Shown here in pieces: positions 55,339 to 63,619 of a stretch of DNA of 64,000 nt; positions within the stretch are counted from its first letter, which is position 1, and every line of letters starts with the position of its first letter. The notes beneath the pieces are model-generated. The model made no database searches, was not told the DNA's origin, and was given only the letters and a program-made list of their open reading frames with translations. This DNA comes from Pseudomonas hydrolytica (GTDB taxonomy: Bacteria > Pseudomonadota > Gammaproteobacteria > Pseudomonadales > Pseudomonadaceae), in assembly GCF_021495345.1 (NCBI RefSeq), contig NZ_CP099397.1, positions 4,464,001-4,528,000 on the forward strand. The letters run 5' to 3'. Both the position numbers and the translations under genes were made by a program.

Positions 55339-55955
55339 AGGCTTTCCTCGGTCTCGCCCTGATGCTGGTTGCCCAGCATATGGCCGAGCTTGCCGGCCTT
55401 GGTGGCGAGGTAGCGCTTGTTGTAGGGATTGTGCGCGATCTGCAGCGGCACGCGATGGTCCACGGCGATGCCCATTTCGCCCAGCGCCCTGACCTTGCGC
55501 GGGTTGTTGGTCATCAGCTTGAGGCTCTTGATGCCCAGGTGCTCGAGCATCGGCAGGCAGATGGCGTAGTCGCGCTGGTCGGCGCCGAAGCCCAGGCGCT
55601 CGTTGGCCTCCACGGTATCGGCGCCGCCGTCCTGCAGCTCGTAGGCGCGGATCTTGTTCAGCAGACCGATGCCGCGGCCTTCCTGGCGCAGGTAGAGCAG
55701 CACGCCGCGGCCTTCGCTGGCGATGGCCTGCAATGCCGCCTGCAGCTGGGCACCACAGTCGCAACGCAGGCTGAACAGGGCGTCGCCGGTCAGGCATTCG
55801 GAGTGCAGACGGCCCAGCACGGGCGCGCCGTCGGCCACATCGCCGAAGGTCAGGGCAACGTGTTCCTTGCCGGTGGCCTCGTCGAGGAAACCGTGCATGG
55901 TGAACACGCCGAAGGGCGTAGGCAGTTGGGAGGCGGCGACGAACACGACGGACAC
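55335..55955 (-). CDS. ribA: GTP cyclohydrolase II
   Basis: Converts GTP to the first pyrimidine intermediate of riboflavin synthesis. 206 aa from a GTG start preceded by AGGAG. The zinc site [20 protein letters not shown] is complete (three Cys), as are [20 protein letters not shown] and the RALGEMGI region. This is the functional GCH II of the genome segment; the RibBA protein at 60291-61370 lacks the zinc site in its own C-terminal domain. Confidence 0.96.
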   Translation of the reverse strand: MSVVFVAASQLPTPFGVFTMHGFLDEATGKEHVALTFGDVADGAPVLGRLHSECLTGDALFSLRCDCGAQLQAALQAIASEGRGVLLYLRQEGRGIGLLNKIRAYELQDGGADTVEANERLGFGADQRDYAICLPMLEHLGIKSLKLMTNNPRKVRALGEMGIAVDHRVPLQIAHNPYNKRYLATKAGKLGHMLGNQHQGETEESL

Positions 55956-56066
55956 CGGATGCTCCTGGCAATGAGTACGAAACAGGGGCGGCATTGTATC
56001 AGCAGGCCCAGCCGCCGGGTCAGTCAGAATTGCCGATCATCAGTATCGAAACGGTCAATGCCGGCG

Positions 56067-56711
56067 CTAGAGTTTGGACTCGAGCACCAGCATCCCCTGT
56101 TCCTCGCGCCAGCCGACCCGTCCCAGGAAGCTCATGCCCAGCAGCGCCTCGTGCGGCGCGTTGCCTTCCAGCACCACGGCCTCGACGCCGAGCACCTCCA
56201 GGTCGCCGACCTTGACCCGATCGAGCACGACCCGCCAGCCACGCGCGACGCCACTGGCGGTATTGACCTGCAGGGGCCGGCCACTGACCCGGTAATCGAT
56301 GCCCAGGCGCCGGGCATGCGCATCGTTGAGCGCCACCGAGGTGGCGCCGGTGTCCACCAGAAACTGCACCGTATGACCGTTGACCGAACCGGCCACCCAG
56401 TAATGGCCGCCGATGCCCTTGGCGATGCTCAGGCGCTTTCTGACCGGTTCGGCGAAACCGGCGCTGTATTCCCGGCTCAGCGGATAGACGCGCTCGACAC
56501 CTTCGACGCGCAACACCGCACCCTGCTTGTCGACGCTGACCACCTGCACCCCGCCCGGCCCGGTCTGGCCGACCCGCACCAGCTTGCGCTGGCCGTCGAC
56601 ATTGAGCACCGCCGCACCGGGAAACAGGCCGACCACCTGCACCTGGCTGGCAGCCCAGGCCAGGCCTGCGCACAGCAGGGCGAAACCGGCGAGACAGTAA
56701 CGAAACAGCAT
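56067..56711 (-). CDS. Retroviral-type (clan AA) aspartic protease
   Basis: 214 aa with a signal peptide (about 1-21), a beta-rich N-terminal domain and a C-terminal pepsin-like half domain. Active site FLVDTGATSVAL (Asp120), with HEALLGMSFLGRVGW near the end, as in the bacterial TIGR02281 family. Such enzymes act as homodimers; the target is unknown. It is an exported periplasmic protease encoded between ribA and a binding-protein gene. Confidence 0.9.
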   Translation of the reverse strand: MLFRYCLAGFALLCAGLAWAASQVQVVGLFPGAAVLNVDGQRKLVRVGQTGPGGVQVVSVDKQGAVLRVEGVERVYPLSREYSAGFAEPVRKRLSIAKGIGGHYWVAGSVNGHTVQFLVDTGATSVALNDAHARRLGIDYRVSGRPLQVNTASGVARGWRVVLDRVKVGDLEVLGVEAVVLEGNAPHEALLGMSFLGRVGWREEQGMLVLESKL

Positions 56712-56729
56712 GAAGGATGGCCTCCCGGC

Positions 56730-57464
56730 TCAGTCGAAGGGATAGGGCTGCTGCCAGCGCTCGAAGATCGGCTTCAGCGTGCCGGCCTCGACCAGCTGCT
56801 CCATGCGCTGATCGAAGAGGTCGGCCAGCGCACGCCCTCTGGAGTTGTCGGCGAAACCGAGGTACAGCGGCAGCCACTTGAGATCGGCCACCTGATAGCG
56901 ATCGCGAATCTCCTGCGCGGCCTCCGCCAGTACCACTTCGATCTCGACGCGGGCGTCAATGTAGAAATCGGCATGGCCGTGGTCGAGCATGCCCAGAATA
57001 CCGCTGTGGCGGCGAACTTCCCGGTAATGCCGCACATTCGGCAGGTAGCGCTGGTATTCGTAGCCACGCATCCATATCAGGCGCAGCTCGCCGAGCCGCT
57101 CCAGCGTCGGCGCAGGCCTGGACTTGAGCCCCAGAGCGCTGATCTGCTCGCTATCGTAATGCCAGCGCGGGTAGTGCACGCCTTCGTCGACCTCATTGCG
57201 ATAGGAGCCGACCCAGGCGTCGACGCCGCCACGCTGCACCAGACCGACCGCACGCGTGTAGGGAACGCTCTGCGTGCGCAAGGCGACCCCGGCCGGCTCG
57301 AACACCTCGCGCAGGATATCCCAGCCCATGCCGGTACCGTCGGCATTGGTGTGGCCCTCCCAGACCTCGCTGGCCACATGGATCTCGCTCGGTAGCTGCA
57401 GCTCGGCATGCACCGTCAGCATCACGACCATACCCAGCAGCAGCGTCAGCCGCCTAGCTGCCAT
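56730..57464 (-). CDS. Amino-acid-type periplasmic substrate-binding protein
   Basis: 244 aa. The signal peptide (MAARRLTLLLGMVVMLTVHA) is followed by SBP_bac_3-like features: GMGWDILREVFEPAGVALRT, VQRGGVDAWVGSYRNE, and C-terminal YLGFADNSRGRALADLFDQR with LKPIFERWQQPYPFD. An ABC permease is not adjacent, so it may be an orphan sensor-like binding protein. The start 57464 fits the GAGAGG ribosome site better than 57470 or 57500. It is 13 bp after pgpA. Confidence 0.82.
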   Translation of the reverse strand: MAARRLTLLLGMVVMLTVHAELQLPSEIHVASEVWEGHTNADGTGMGWDILREVFEPAGVALRTQSVPYTRAVGLVQRGGVDAWVGSYRNEVDEGVHYPRWHYDSEQISALGLKSRPAPTLERLGELRLIWMRGYEYQRYLPNVRHYREVRRHSGILGMLDHGHADFYIDARVEIEVVLAEAAQEIRDRYQVADLKWLPLYLGFADNSRGRALADLFDQRMEQLVEAGTLKPIFERWQQPYPFD

Positions 57465-57477
57465 CGCCATTGCCTCT

Positions 57478-58005
57478 CTAGAAGCCCAACACCGCCGCAT
57501 AACGGTCCCACCCCCAGACCAGCCCCTGCATGGCCAACCAGGCGAACACGCCAGCGATTACATCGTCGAGCATGATGCCGACACCGCCATGCACGTGCCG
57601 ATCGATCCAGCGAATCGGCCAGGGTTTGACGATGTCGAACAGACGAAACATAAGAAAGCCTAGCAGCAACCAGACCCAGCCCTCGGGTACCAGCCACAGG
57701 GTGATCCACATGCCGACCATCTCGTCCCAGACGATGCCTTCGTGATCGTGCACGCGCAGGTCGTCGGCCACCTTGCCGCACAGCCAGAAGCCGAACAGCA
57801 TGGTCACTCCGAGCATGAGCCAGTAACCCCAGTCGGGCAGCATCTGCCACAGCGGCACGAACGGCAGTGCCACCAGCGAGCCCCAGGTGCCGGGCGCCTT
57901 GGGCAGGGTGCCGGAGCCGAAGCCGAAGGCGATGAAGTGCCAGGGATTGCGCCATACCGACGGCGGTACGTATTCGGCGGGAACCTGGTTGGGGTGATCG
58001 GTCAC
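57478..58005 (-). CDS. pgpA: Phosphatidylglycerophosphatase A
   Basis: Inner-membrane phosphatase making phosphatidylglycerol. 175 aa from a GTG preceded by GGAG (VTDHPNQVPAEYVPP, matching the known pseudomonad N-terminus better than the GTG at 58011). PgpA motifs: GSGTLPKAPGTWGSL, VWDEMVGMWITL and a C-terminal DDVIAGVFAW. It lies directly after thiL. Confidence 0.95.
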   Translation of the reverse strand: MTDHPNQVPAEYVPPSVWRNPWHFIAFGFGSGTLPKAPGTWGSLVALPFVPLWQMLPDWGYWLMLGVTMLFGFWLCGKVADDLRVHDHEGIVWDEMVGMWITLWLVPEGWVWLLLGFLMFRLFDIVKPWPIRWIDRHVHGGVGIMLDDVIAGVFAWLAMQGLVWGWDRYAAVLGF

Positions 58006-58020
58006 GCGCACTCCGTCCTG

Positions 58021-58974
58021 TCAGAAATGTTGGTAGCCGCCACGCGGCGGCTCGATGGGCTGGCCGGCGGCGTCCAGCAACTCTACCCCAGTACCGGCCT
58101 GCACACGGCCGATCACCCGTATTTCGGGCCAATCGGCCTGCAGATCGGCGAGCTGGGCTGGCGGTAGGGTAAAGGCAAGTCGGTAGTCGTCGCCACCGCC
58201 CAGCGCGCAGGTCCGCGCCTGCTCCTCGCCGGCGAAGGCGCGCAGCGCTGCAGACAGCGGCACTTGCTCCAGCTCGATCTTAAGGGCCACCTGTGAAGCC
58301 TTGGCGATATGCCCGCAGTCGGCCAGCAGCCCGTCGGAAATATCCAGCGCGGCCGTGGCCCGCCCGCGCAAGGCCTGGCCCAGAGCCAGCTGCGGCTGCG
58401 GCGCCCAGTAACGCGCCAGCAATGCTTCGCTGATGTCCGCCGCCGCTTCGCGCTGCCCCAGCACCAGCGGCAGCGCGCCCGCGGCATCGCCCAGTTCGCC
58501 GCCGACGCAGAGCAGATCGCCCACCTGGGCGCCACTGCGCAGCAGCGCCTGCCCATTCGGCACCCGGCCGAACACGGTCAGCGTCAGGCTCAGCGGACCG
58601 CGCGTGGTGTCGCCACCGACCAGCGCCAGCGAACAGCTCTGCGCCATCGTCTGCAGGCCACGAGCGAACTCGGCCAGCCAGGTTTCATTGGCGCTCGGCA
58701 GGGTCAGGGCGAGGGTAAAGGCCAAGGGCGACGCGCCCATGGCAGCCAGATCACTGGCGGAAACGGCCAGCGCGCGCTGACCGAGAAGAAAGGCATCGCA
58801 GGCTTCGGGAAAGTGCACCCCGGCAACCAGCGTGTCGGTGGAAACCGCCAGCTGTTCACCGGCGGGCAATGCAAGCAGCGCGCAGTCATCACCGATGCCG
58901 CGAACCACGCCGTCGCCGCCCTGCGCACAGGGGGCGGCGGCGAAATAGCGGCGGATCAGCTCGAACTCATTCAC
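58021..58974 (-). CDS. thiL: Thiamine-monophosphate kinase
   Basis: ATP-dependent formation of thiamine diphosphate. 317 aa from the GTG start (VNEFELIRRYFAAAPCAQG), matching the family beginning GEFELI. GDDCALL, VSTDTLVAGVHFP, ALAVSASDLAAMGASPLAF, LVGGDTTRGPLS and ALDISDGLLADCGH are the conserved segments. An ATG at 59037 exists in frame but lies within the hairpin element and gives an untypical N-terminus, so it is not used. Confidence 0.95.
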   Translation of the reverse strand: MNEFELIRRYFAAAPCAQGGDGVVRGIGDDCALLALPAGEQLAVSTDTLVAGVHFPEACDAFLLGQRALAVSASDLAAMGASPLAFTLALTLPSANETWLAEFARGLQTMAQSCSLALVGGDTTRGPLSLTLTVFGRVPNGQALLRSGAQVGDLLCVGGELGDAAGALPLVLGQREAAADISEALLARYWAPQPQLALGQALRGRATAALDISDGLLADCGHIAKASQVALKIELEQVPLSAALRAFAGEEQARTCALGGGDDYRLAFTLPPAQLADLQADWPEIRVIGRVQAGTGVELLDAAGQPIEPPRGGYQHF

Positions 58975-59000
58975 GGGCAAGCAACGATCTGCTGCGCGTC

Positions 59001-59082
59001 GGCCCTGCTGCGTTAAAAGCAGACTCGGAATGCTCATGTGCTACAGCACACTGCGCTTCCTCGCCTGCTTTTGCCTTGCATG
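59001..59082. repeat. Long imperfect hairpin element between nusB and thiL
   Basis: AAAAGCAG (59015-59022) pairs with CTGCTTTT (59065-59072); inside, GGAATGC roughly pairs with GCGCTTCC, and TGTGC-TACA-GCACA (59037-59041 / 59046-59050) forms the tip. I recall similar sequences between genes of many gammaproteobacteria. It covers most of the 150-bp gap. Confidence 0.6.
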
Positions 59083-59124
59083 GCTCTAGCTCGCGAGATC
59101 GTGAATCGAGCATCCCCATAGGCC

Positions 59125-59604
59125 TCAACGTTTGTTGGCGTTGACTTCGGCGGCACGCAGCTTGGGCGCAAGCTTGTCGAGGATGCCGTTGACGAACTTG
59201 TGCCCGTCGGTGGCACCGAACACCTTGGCCAGCTCGATACCTTCGTTGATCACCACCTTGTAGGGGACGTCGACGCGGTTCTTCAGCTCGTAGGTGGAAA
59301 GACGCAGGATGGCCAGCTCGACCGGGTCGATCTCTTCCAGCGGGCGATCGAGCAGGGGCGTGAAGGTCTCGTCCAGCTCGGTCTTCTGCCGCGGCACGCC
59401 GTGCAGGATCTCGTGGAAGTAGGCACCATCGACCTTGCTGAAATCGTTGTCGACGCGAAACTGCGCTTCGATCTCGTTCAGCGGCTGGCCGGCGATATGC
59501 CAGGAGTACAGGGCCTGCATGGCCAGGGTACGGGCTTCGCGGCGCGCAAGGATCTTGCCGCTGGGGCCCTTCTTGGCCGGCTGGCCGTTACCGGAGTTGC
59601 TCAC
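59125..59604 (-). CDS. nusB: Transcription antitermination factor NusB
   Basis: 159 aa. Partner of NusE (S10) in rRNA antitermination. Family pattern: [40 protein letters not shown], then [20 protein letters not shown] and [21 protein letters not shown] short extra N-terminus ([18 protein letters not shown]) is usual in pseudomonads. The ATG overlaps the ribH stop by 4 nt. Confidence 0.97.
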   Translation of the reverse strand: MSNSGNGQPAKKGPSGKILARREARTLAMQALYSWHIAGQPLNEIEAQFRVDNDFSKVDGAYFHEILHGVPRQKTELDETFTPLLDRPLEEIDPVELAILRLSTYELKNRVDVPYKVVINEGIELAKVFGATDGHKFVNGILDKLAPKLRAAEVNANKR

Positions 59605-60077
59605 TTGGCCTCCAACTGCGCCAGCAGGCTGACCATTTCCAGGGCAGACAGCGCAGCTTCGGCACCCTTGTTACCCGCCTTGGTGCCGGAACGTTCGATG
59701 GCTTGTTCGATGGAGTCGACGGTCAGCACGCCGAAGGCGACCGGCACGCCGTACTCCATGGACACCTGGGCCAGGCCCTTGGTGCACTCGCCCGCCACGT
59801 ATTCGAAGTGCGGGGTGCCGCCACGGATCACCGCGCCCAGGGCGATGATCGCCGCGTACTCGCCACGCTGAGCGACCTTCTGGGTCACCAGCGGAATCTC
59901 GAAGGCGCCCGGTGCGCGGATGATAGTGATGTCGCTCTCGCTCACACCGTGGCGAACCAGGGCGTCAATGGCGCCGCTGACCAGGCTCTCGACGACGAAG
60001 CTGTTGAAACGGCCCACCACCAGGGCGTATTTGCCCTTCGGGGCGATGAAGGTACCTTCGATGGTCTTCAGGGTCAT
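59601..60077 (-). CDS. ribH: 6,7-Dimethyl-8-ribityllumazine synthase
   Basis: Icosahedral lumazine synthase, penultimate step of riboflavin synthesis. 158 aa. [48 protein letters not shown] and [18 protein letters not shown] are diagnostic. The long open frame upstream runs through a palindromic repeat region and is not coding. It belongs to the ribD-ribE-ribBA-ribH-nusB order. Confidence 0.98.
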   Translation of the reverse strand: MTLKTIEGTFIAPKGKYALVVGRFNSFVVESLVSGAIDALVRHGVSESDITIIRAPGAFEIPLVTQKVAQRGEYAAIIALGAVIRGGTPHFEYVAGECTKGLAQVSMEYGVPVAFGVLTVDSIEQAIERSGTKAGNKGAEAALSALEMVSLLAQLEAK

Positions 60078-60149
60078 GACGGGTCTCACATGGGTTAAAG
60101 AGCCGAAGCGCCTTGCGCTCCGAAAATAAAATTCGTGCTCCCTGGGGAG

Positions 60150-60265
60150 CGGGATTTTGCCCCCCTCGCCCACTTGTGGGAGAGGGGGCCGGGGGAGAGG
60201 GTTAGGCGTTGGCCACAACACCCTCTCCCGCCCTGCGGGCACCCTCTCCCAGAGGGAGAGGGTCA
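60150..60265. repeat. CCCTCTCCC-type palindromic repeat cluster between ribBA and ribH
   Basis: Several nested inverted repeats of GGGAGAGGG / CCCTCTCCC: one with a short loop at the left (CCCTCGCCCAC-TT-GTGGGAGAGGG), a wide one (GGGAGAGGGT ... ACCCTCTCCC) and one at the right (CCCTCTCCC-AGA-GGGAGAGGG). It fills most of the 213-bp gap inside the riboflavin operon and could affect readthrough or mRNA stability. Confidence 0.75.
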
Positions 60266-60290
60266 TCAGCTTTGGCCCTTCGGGCCGCTT

Positions 60291-61370
60291 TTAGTCAGCC
60301 GGCAGGTATTCTACAACCTCGAGGTCGAAGCCGGATATCGCGTTGAACTTCATCGGCGAGCTCATCAGGCGCATCTTGCGCACGCCGAGATCGCGCAGAA
60401 TCTGCGAGCCGGCGCCCACGGTGCTGTAGGTCGCAGGGTTGGCCGGCTGCTGACGGCTGATCAGCGCCAGCAACTCCGGCCCGGTCAGCGGGTTGCCGAG
60501 CAGCAGCACCACGCCGCTACCGGCCTTGGCCACTTCCGCCATCGCCGCACGCATGCTCCAGCGGCCCGGCTGGTTGACCAGGAACAGGTCGCGCAGCGGG
60601 TCCATGTTGTGCACGCGCACCAGGGTCGGTTCCTCGGCGCAGATGGTGCCCAGGGTCAGCGCCATGTGTGCGGTGTCTTCCACCGCGTCGCGGTAAGTCA
60701 CCAGATTGAACTGGCCCAGCTCGGTATCCAGCGGCTGCTCGCTGATGCGCTCGACGGTGCGCTCGTGGATCAGGCGGTAGTGGATCAGGTCGGCGATGGT
60801 GCCGATCTTCAGACCGTGCTGCTCGGCGAAGGCCTCCAGCTCCGGGCGACGGGCCATGGTGCCGTCGTCGTTCATGATCTCGCAGATCACCCCGCTCGGC
60901 TCGAAACCGGCCATGCGCGCCAGGTCGCAGGCCGCTTCGGTATGGCCGGCACGCGCCAGCACGCCGCCGGGTTGGGCCATCAGCGGAAAGATGTGGCCGG
61001 GGCTGACGATGTCGTCGGCCACCGCATTACGCGCCACCGCGGCCTGCACGGTACGGGCACGGTCGGCGGCGGAGATGCCGGTGGTCACGCCCTCGGCGGC
61101 CTCGATGGAGACGGTGAACTTGGTGCCGAAACCGGAGCCGTTGCGCGGCGCCATCAGCGGCAGCTTAAGCAGCTCGCAGCGTTCGCGGGTCATCGGCATG
61201 CAGATCAGGCCACGGGCGAAGCGGGCCATGAAGTTGATGTGCTCGGCGGTGACGCATTCGGAGGCGATGATGATGTCGCCTTCGTTCTCGCGGTCCTCGT
61301 CATCCATGAGGATGACCATCTTGCCGGCGCGGATGTCTTCGATCAGTTCTTCAGCGGTGTTGAGCGCCAT
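60291..61370 (-). CDS. ribB: 3,4-Dihydroxy-2-butanone-4-phosphate synthase with degenerate GTP cyclohydrolase II domain
   Basis: 359-aa RibBA-type protein. The N-terminal DHBP synthase (about 1-205) is intact: [29 protein letters not shown] and [10 protein letters not shown]. The C-terminal part (about 210-355) is homologous to GCH II, but the zinc-binding Cys motif is replaced ([20 protein letters not shown] has no cysteine), so this half cannot be an active cyclohydrolase. Separate ribA at 55335-55955 supplies that step. Part of the riboflavin operon downstream of ribE by 12 bp. Confidence 0.95.
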   Translation of the reverse strand: MALNTAEELIEDIRAGKMVILMDDEDRENEGDIIIASECVTAEHINFMARFARGLICMPMTRERCELLKLPLMAPRNGSGFGTKFTVSIEAAEGVTTGISAADRARTVQAAVARNAVADDIVSPGHIFPLMAQPGGVLARAGHTEAACDLARMAGFEPSGVICEIMNDDGTMARRPELEAFAEQHGLKIGTIADLIHYRLIHERTVERISEQPLDTELGQFNLVTYRDAVEDTAHMALTLGTICAEEPTLVRVHNMDPLRDLFLVNQPGRWSMRAAMAEVAKAGSGVVLLLGNPLTGPELLALISRQQPANPATYSTVGAGSQILRDLGVRKMRLMSSPMKFNAISGFDLEVVEYLPAD

Positions 61371-61382
61371 CGGGGCGTCTCC

Positions 61383-62045
61383 TCAATTCTTCAGGTAGCC
61401 GTGTTCGGCGAGAAAGCTTTCGGTCAGGCCCGAGGCCTTGGGCTCGGCGGCCTTGTCGCCGAGCAGCAGGCGCTCCAGGTAACGCGCCAGCAGGTCGACT
61501 TCGAGGTTGACCTTACGCCCGGCCTGGTAGTCGACCATGATGGTCTCGGCCAGGGTGTGCGGCACGATGGTCAGTTCGAACTCGGCGCCATCGACCGCAT
61601 TGACGGTCAGGCTGGTGCCGTCGACGGTGATCGAGCCCTTGTGCGCGATGTACTTGGCCAGCTCACGCGGGGCGCGCACCCTGAACTGCACGGCGCGGGC
61701 GTTATCGGCGCGCGAGACGATCTCGCCGACGCCATCGACGTGACCGCTGACCAGGTGCCCGCCGAGGCGGCTGGTGGGCGTCAGGGCCTTTTCCAGGTTC
61801 ACCGCGCTGCCGGGTTTGAGGTCGACGAAGGCGGTGCGCGCCAGCGTCTCGCGGCTGACGTCGGCCCAGAAGCCGTCGCCAGGCAGTTCCACCGCGGTCA
61901 GGCACACGCCGTTGACGGCGATGCTGTCGCCGAGCTTGACGTCACCCAGATCGAGTTTGCCGGTGGCCACGTAGACGCGCACGTCGCCGCCCTTGGGCGT
62001 CATGGCGCGGATGCTGCCGATGGCTTCGATTATGCCGGTGAACAT
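61383..62045 (-). CDS. ribE: Riboflavin synthase alpha chain
   Basis: Dismutates lumazine to riboflavin. 220 aa with two lumazine-binding repeats (MFTGIIEAIGSI; LGDSIAVNGVCLTAVE; GGHLVSGHVDGVGEI, second repeat starting near 100). The start has GGAGGGCGT just upstream, and overlaps the end of an 18-codon leader ORF. Expression is expected to be under the FMN riboswitch. The same gene is named ribC in some pseudomonads. Confidence 0.97.
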   Translation of the reverse strand: MFTGIIEAIGSIRAMTPKGGDVRVYVATGKLDLGDVKLGDSIAVNGVCLTAVELPGDGFWADVSRETLARTAFVDLKPGSAVNLEKALTPTSRLGGHLVSGHVDGVGEIVSRADNARAVQFRVRAPRELAKYIAHKGSITVDGTSLTVNAVDGAEFELTIVPHTLAETIMVDYQAGRKVNLEVDLLARYLERLLLGDKAAEPKASGLTESFLAEHGYLKN

Positions 62046-62086
62046 ACGCCCTCCGGTTTCACGTAGAAGATGGTGCTGAACAGCAT
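62030..62086 (-). CDS. Short leader ORF overlapping the ribE start
   Basis: An 18-codon frame (MLFSTIFYVKPEGVCSPA) with a strong AGGAG site 8 nt before its ATG. It ends 16 nt inside ribE, so its ribosomes would pass over the ribE start, typical of a coupled leader peptide. Its own ribosome-binding site is partly inside a hairpin (62096-62116). Only inferred to be translated; no similarity to known leaders was recognised. Confidence 0.45.
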   Translation of the reverse strand: MLFSTIFYVKPEGVCSPA

Positions 62087-62095
62087 GGACGAACT

Positions 62096-62116
62096 CCTGT
62101 TTTGGTCAAAAACAGG
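62096..62116 (-). promoter_or_regulatory. Hairpin masking the leader-ORF ribosome-binding site
   Basis: On the minus strand CCTGTTTT pairs with AAAACAGG (8 bp, 5-nt loop). The second arm contains the first three bases of the AGGAG Shine-Dalgarno. It could be the expression platform of the FMN riboswitch, acting on translation. Confidence 0.5.
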
Positions 62117-62175
62117 GCAATGCCGATCGATAGGGATTTCGCGGACGCGCAAAAAGCGCCCGAGGAGGGAATCCC

Positions 62176-62324
62176 GCTCTCTCTTTATCCGGACTATACC
62201 GTCGGCCCCGGAATCGCACCGGGTCTGCTGGACCTCGCCTGGCAGAAGCCATGGCGAGCGCTCGCGGGCTAGGTTCTGCGAACCATTACCGCCGGTGGGG
62301 AATCTCACCCCGCCCTGAGAACGT
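62176..62324 (-). promoter_or_regulatory. FMN riboswitch (RFN element)
   Basis: Read on the minus strand, the canonical parts occur in order: TCAGGGCGGGGTGAGATTCC, CCACCGGCGGTAATGG, AGCCCGCGAGCGC, CAGCAGACCCGGTGCGATTC, CGGGGCCGACGGTATAGTCC and GGATAAAGAGAG. It lies 90 bp before the leader ORF and controls ribE and the genes downstream. FMN should repress expression. Confidence 0.96.
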
Positions 62325-62383
62325 TGCGGCCATATGAATGGCCGCGTGGCGTTTTACCATATTTCTCACCGCGGCGCATGGGT

Positions 62384-62405
62384 CGTAGGGTGCGCTGCGC
62401 GCACC
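62384..62405. repeat. REP-like repeat, pair 6, first copy
   Basis: CGTAGGGTGCGCTGCGCGCACC, one mismatch region in the loop; inverted partner at 62487-62506, 81 bp away. Between ribD and the FMN riboswitch. Confidence 0.75.
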
Positions 62406-62486
62406 AGGGTCAACCGCCGACCTGTCAGGCCCGCGCGAGTCGTTGACACCAGGCAAGGGGGACGTGGAGAGAACCGCGACGGCCGC

Positions 62487-62506
62487 GGTGCGCACGGCGC
62501 ACCCTA
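62487..62506. repeat. REP-like repeat, pair 6, second copy, supplying the ribD stop codon
   Basis: GGTGCGCACGGCGCACCCTA; its last three bases (CTA on the plus strand) are the TAG stop of ribD, so the repeat is fused to the 3' end of the gene. Confidence 0.8.
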
Positions 62507-63619
62507 TCTGGTCTTGGGCACCGCGGTGATCTGCCAGTCGGCGCCGACGGCGCGGATATCGACAATCTGCAACTCCGGCGCCTCGGCCATGCGGTTGAGC
62601 GGCAGCTCGAACAACGGCCGAGCACTGGAACCCAGCAGTTTGGGCGCAACGAAGATGCGGTACTCGTCCACCAGCCCGGCGCGGGCGAAGGCGCCGGCCA
62701 GACGCGGCCCGGCCTCCACCAGCACCTCGTTGACGCCACGCCCGGCCAGCTCCTGCAGCAGCTTGCGCAGGTCGACATGACCATTGCTACCCGGCACGGC
62801 GAGCAGTTCGTGTCCGTCGGCCAGGTAGCGGTCGCGCGCAGCTGCAGCCGCACAGGAGGCCACCAGCGCCGGGCCGACTTGGAAGAACGCCTTGCTCAGC
62901 GGTACCCGCAACCGACCATCGATCAGCACACGCAGCGGCGGCCGCGAGGCGGCCATGAACGTCGCTTCTGCGCCCAGCCCCAACTCGTCGGGGCGCACGG
63001 TCAACCGGGCGTCGTCGGCCAGCACGGTGTCGGCGCCGCTGAGCACCACGCTGGACTGGGCGCGCAACCGCTGCACCTCGGCACGCGCCGCCGGCCCGGT
63101 GATCCACTGGCTCTCGCCGCTGGCCATGGCTGTGCGGCCATCCAGACTCATCGCCGACTTGACCCGCACGAACGGCAACCCGCTCTCCATGCGCTTGATG
63201 AAACCGGCATTGAGCGCGCGCGCCTCACCTTCCAGCACGCCGGACAACACGTCGATACCGGCATTGGCCAGGCGCAGCAGGCCGCGACCGGCCACCTGCG
63301 GGTTGGGGTCCTGCATCGCTGCGACCACCCGGCCGAGCCCGGCGGCGACCAGCGCATCGGCGCAGGGCGGCGTACGCCCGTGATGGCTGCAGGGTTCCAG
63401 GGTGACGTAGGCGGTGGCACCACGCGCGCGCTCGCCGGCCTGACGCAGGGCGTGCACCTCGGCATGCGGCTCGCCGGCCCGGGCATGCCAGCCCTCGCCG
63501 ACGATCTCGCCGTCACGCACGATGACGCAGCCGACACGCGGATTCGGGTGGGTTGAGTAAAGGCCTTTGCGCGCCAGCCGCAGGGCGCGCGCCATGAACA
63601 AATGGTCGCGCTCGCTCAT
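62504..63619 (-). CDS. ribD: Bifunctional diaminohydroxyphosphoribosylaminopyrimidine deaminase / 5-amino-6-(5-phosphoribosylamino)uracil reductase
   Basis: 371 aa, second and third steps of riboflavin synthesis. N-terminal deaminase (about 1-145) with zinc motif HAEVHAL and [12 protein letters not shown]-terminal reductase (about 148-365) with [30 protein letters not shown] and [11 protein letters not shown]. The ATG overlaps nrdR by 4 nt. Its stop lies in a REP-like repeat, so the last residues (VPKTR) may differ from relatives. Confidence 0.97.
   Translation of the reverse strand: MSERDHLFMARALRLARKGLYSTHPNPRVGCVIVRDGEIVGEGWHARAGEPHAEVHALRQAGERARGATAYVTLEPCSHHGRTPPCADALVAAGLGRVVAAMQDPNPQVAGRGLLRLANAGIDVLSGVLEGEARALNAGFIKRMESGLPFVRVKSAMSLDGRTAMASGESQWITGPAARAEVQRLRAQSSVVLSGADTVLADDARLTVRPDELGLGAEATFMAASRPPLRVLIDGRLRVPLSKAFFQVGPALVASCAAAAARDRYLADGHELLAVPGSNGHVDLRKLLQELAGRGVNEVLVEAGPRLAGAFARAGLVDEYRIFVAPKLLGSSARPLFELPLNRMAEAPELQIVDIRAVGADWQITAVPKTR

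Noticed and set aside
58975..59037. Longer thiL start at 59037
   Set aside because: The extra residues are encoded by the hairpin element and do not match ThiL N-termini; GTG at 58974 does.
60135..62066. 643-codon plus-strand open frame
   Set aside because: Antisense to ribBA and ribE, whose catalytic motifs are clear.
62087..62308. Longer version of the ribE leader ORF
   Set aside because: It runs through the FMN riboswitch; only the part after the AGGAG site is plausible.
5642..62506. Palindromic repeats as a CRISPR array
   Set aside because: Repeats are dispersed over 57 kb in inverted pairs without regular spacers or cas genes.
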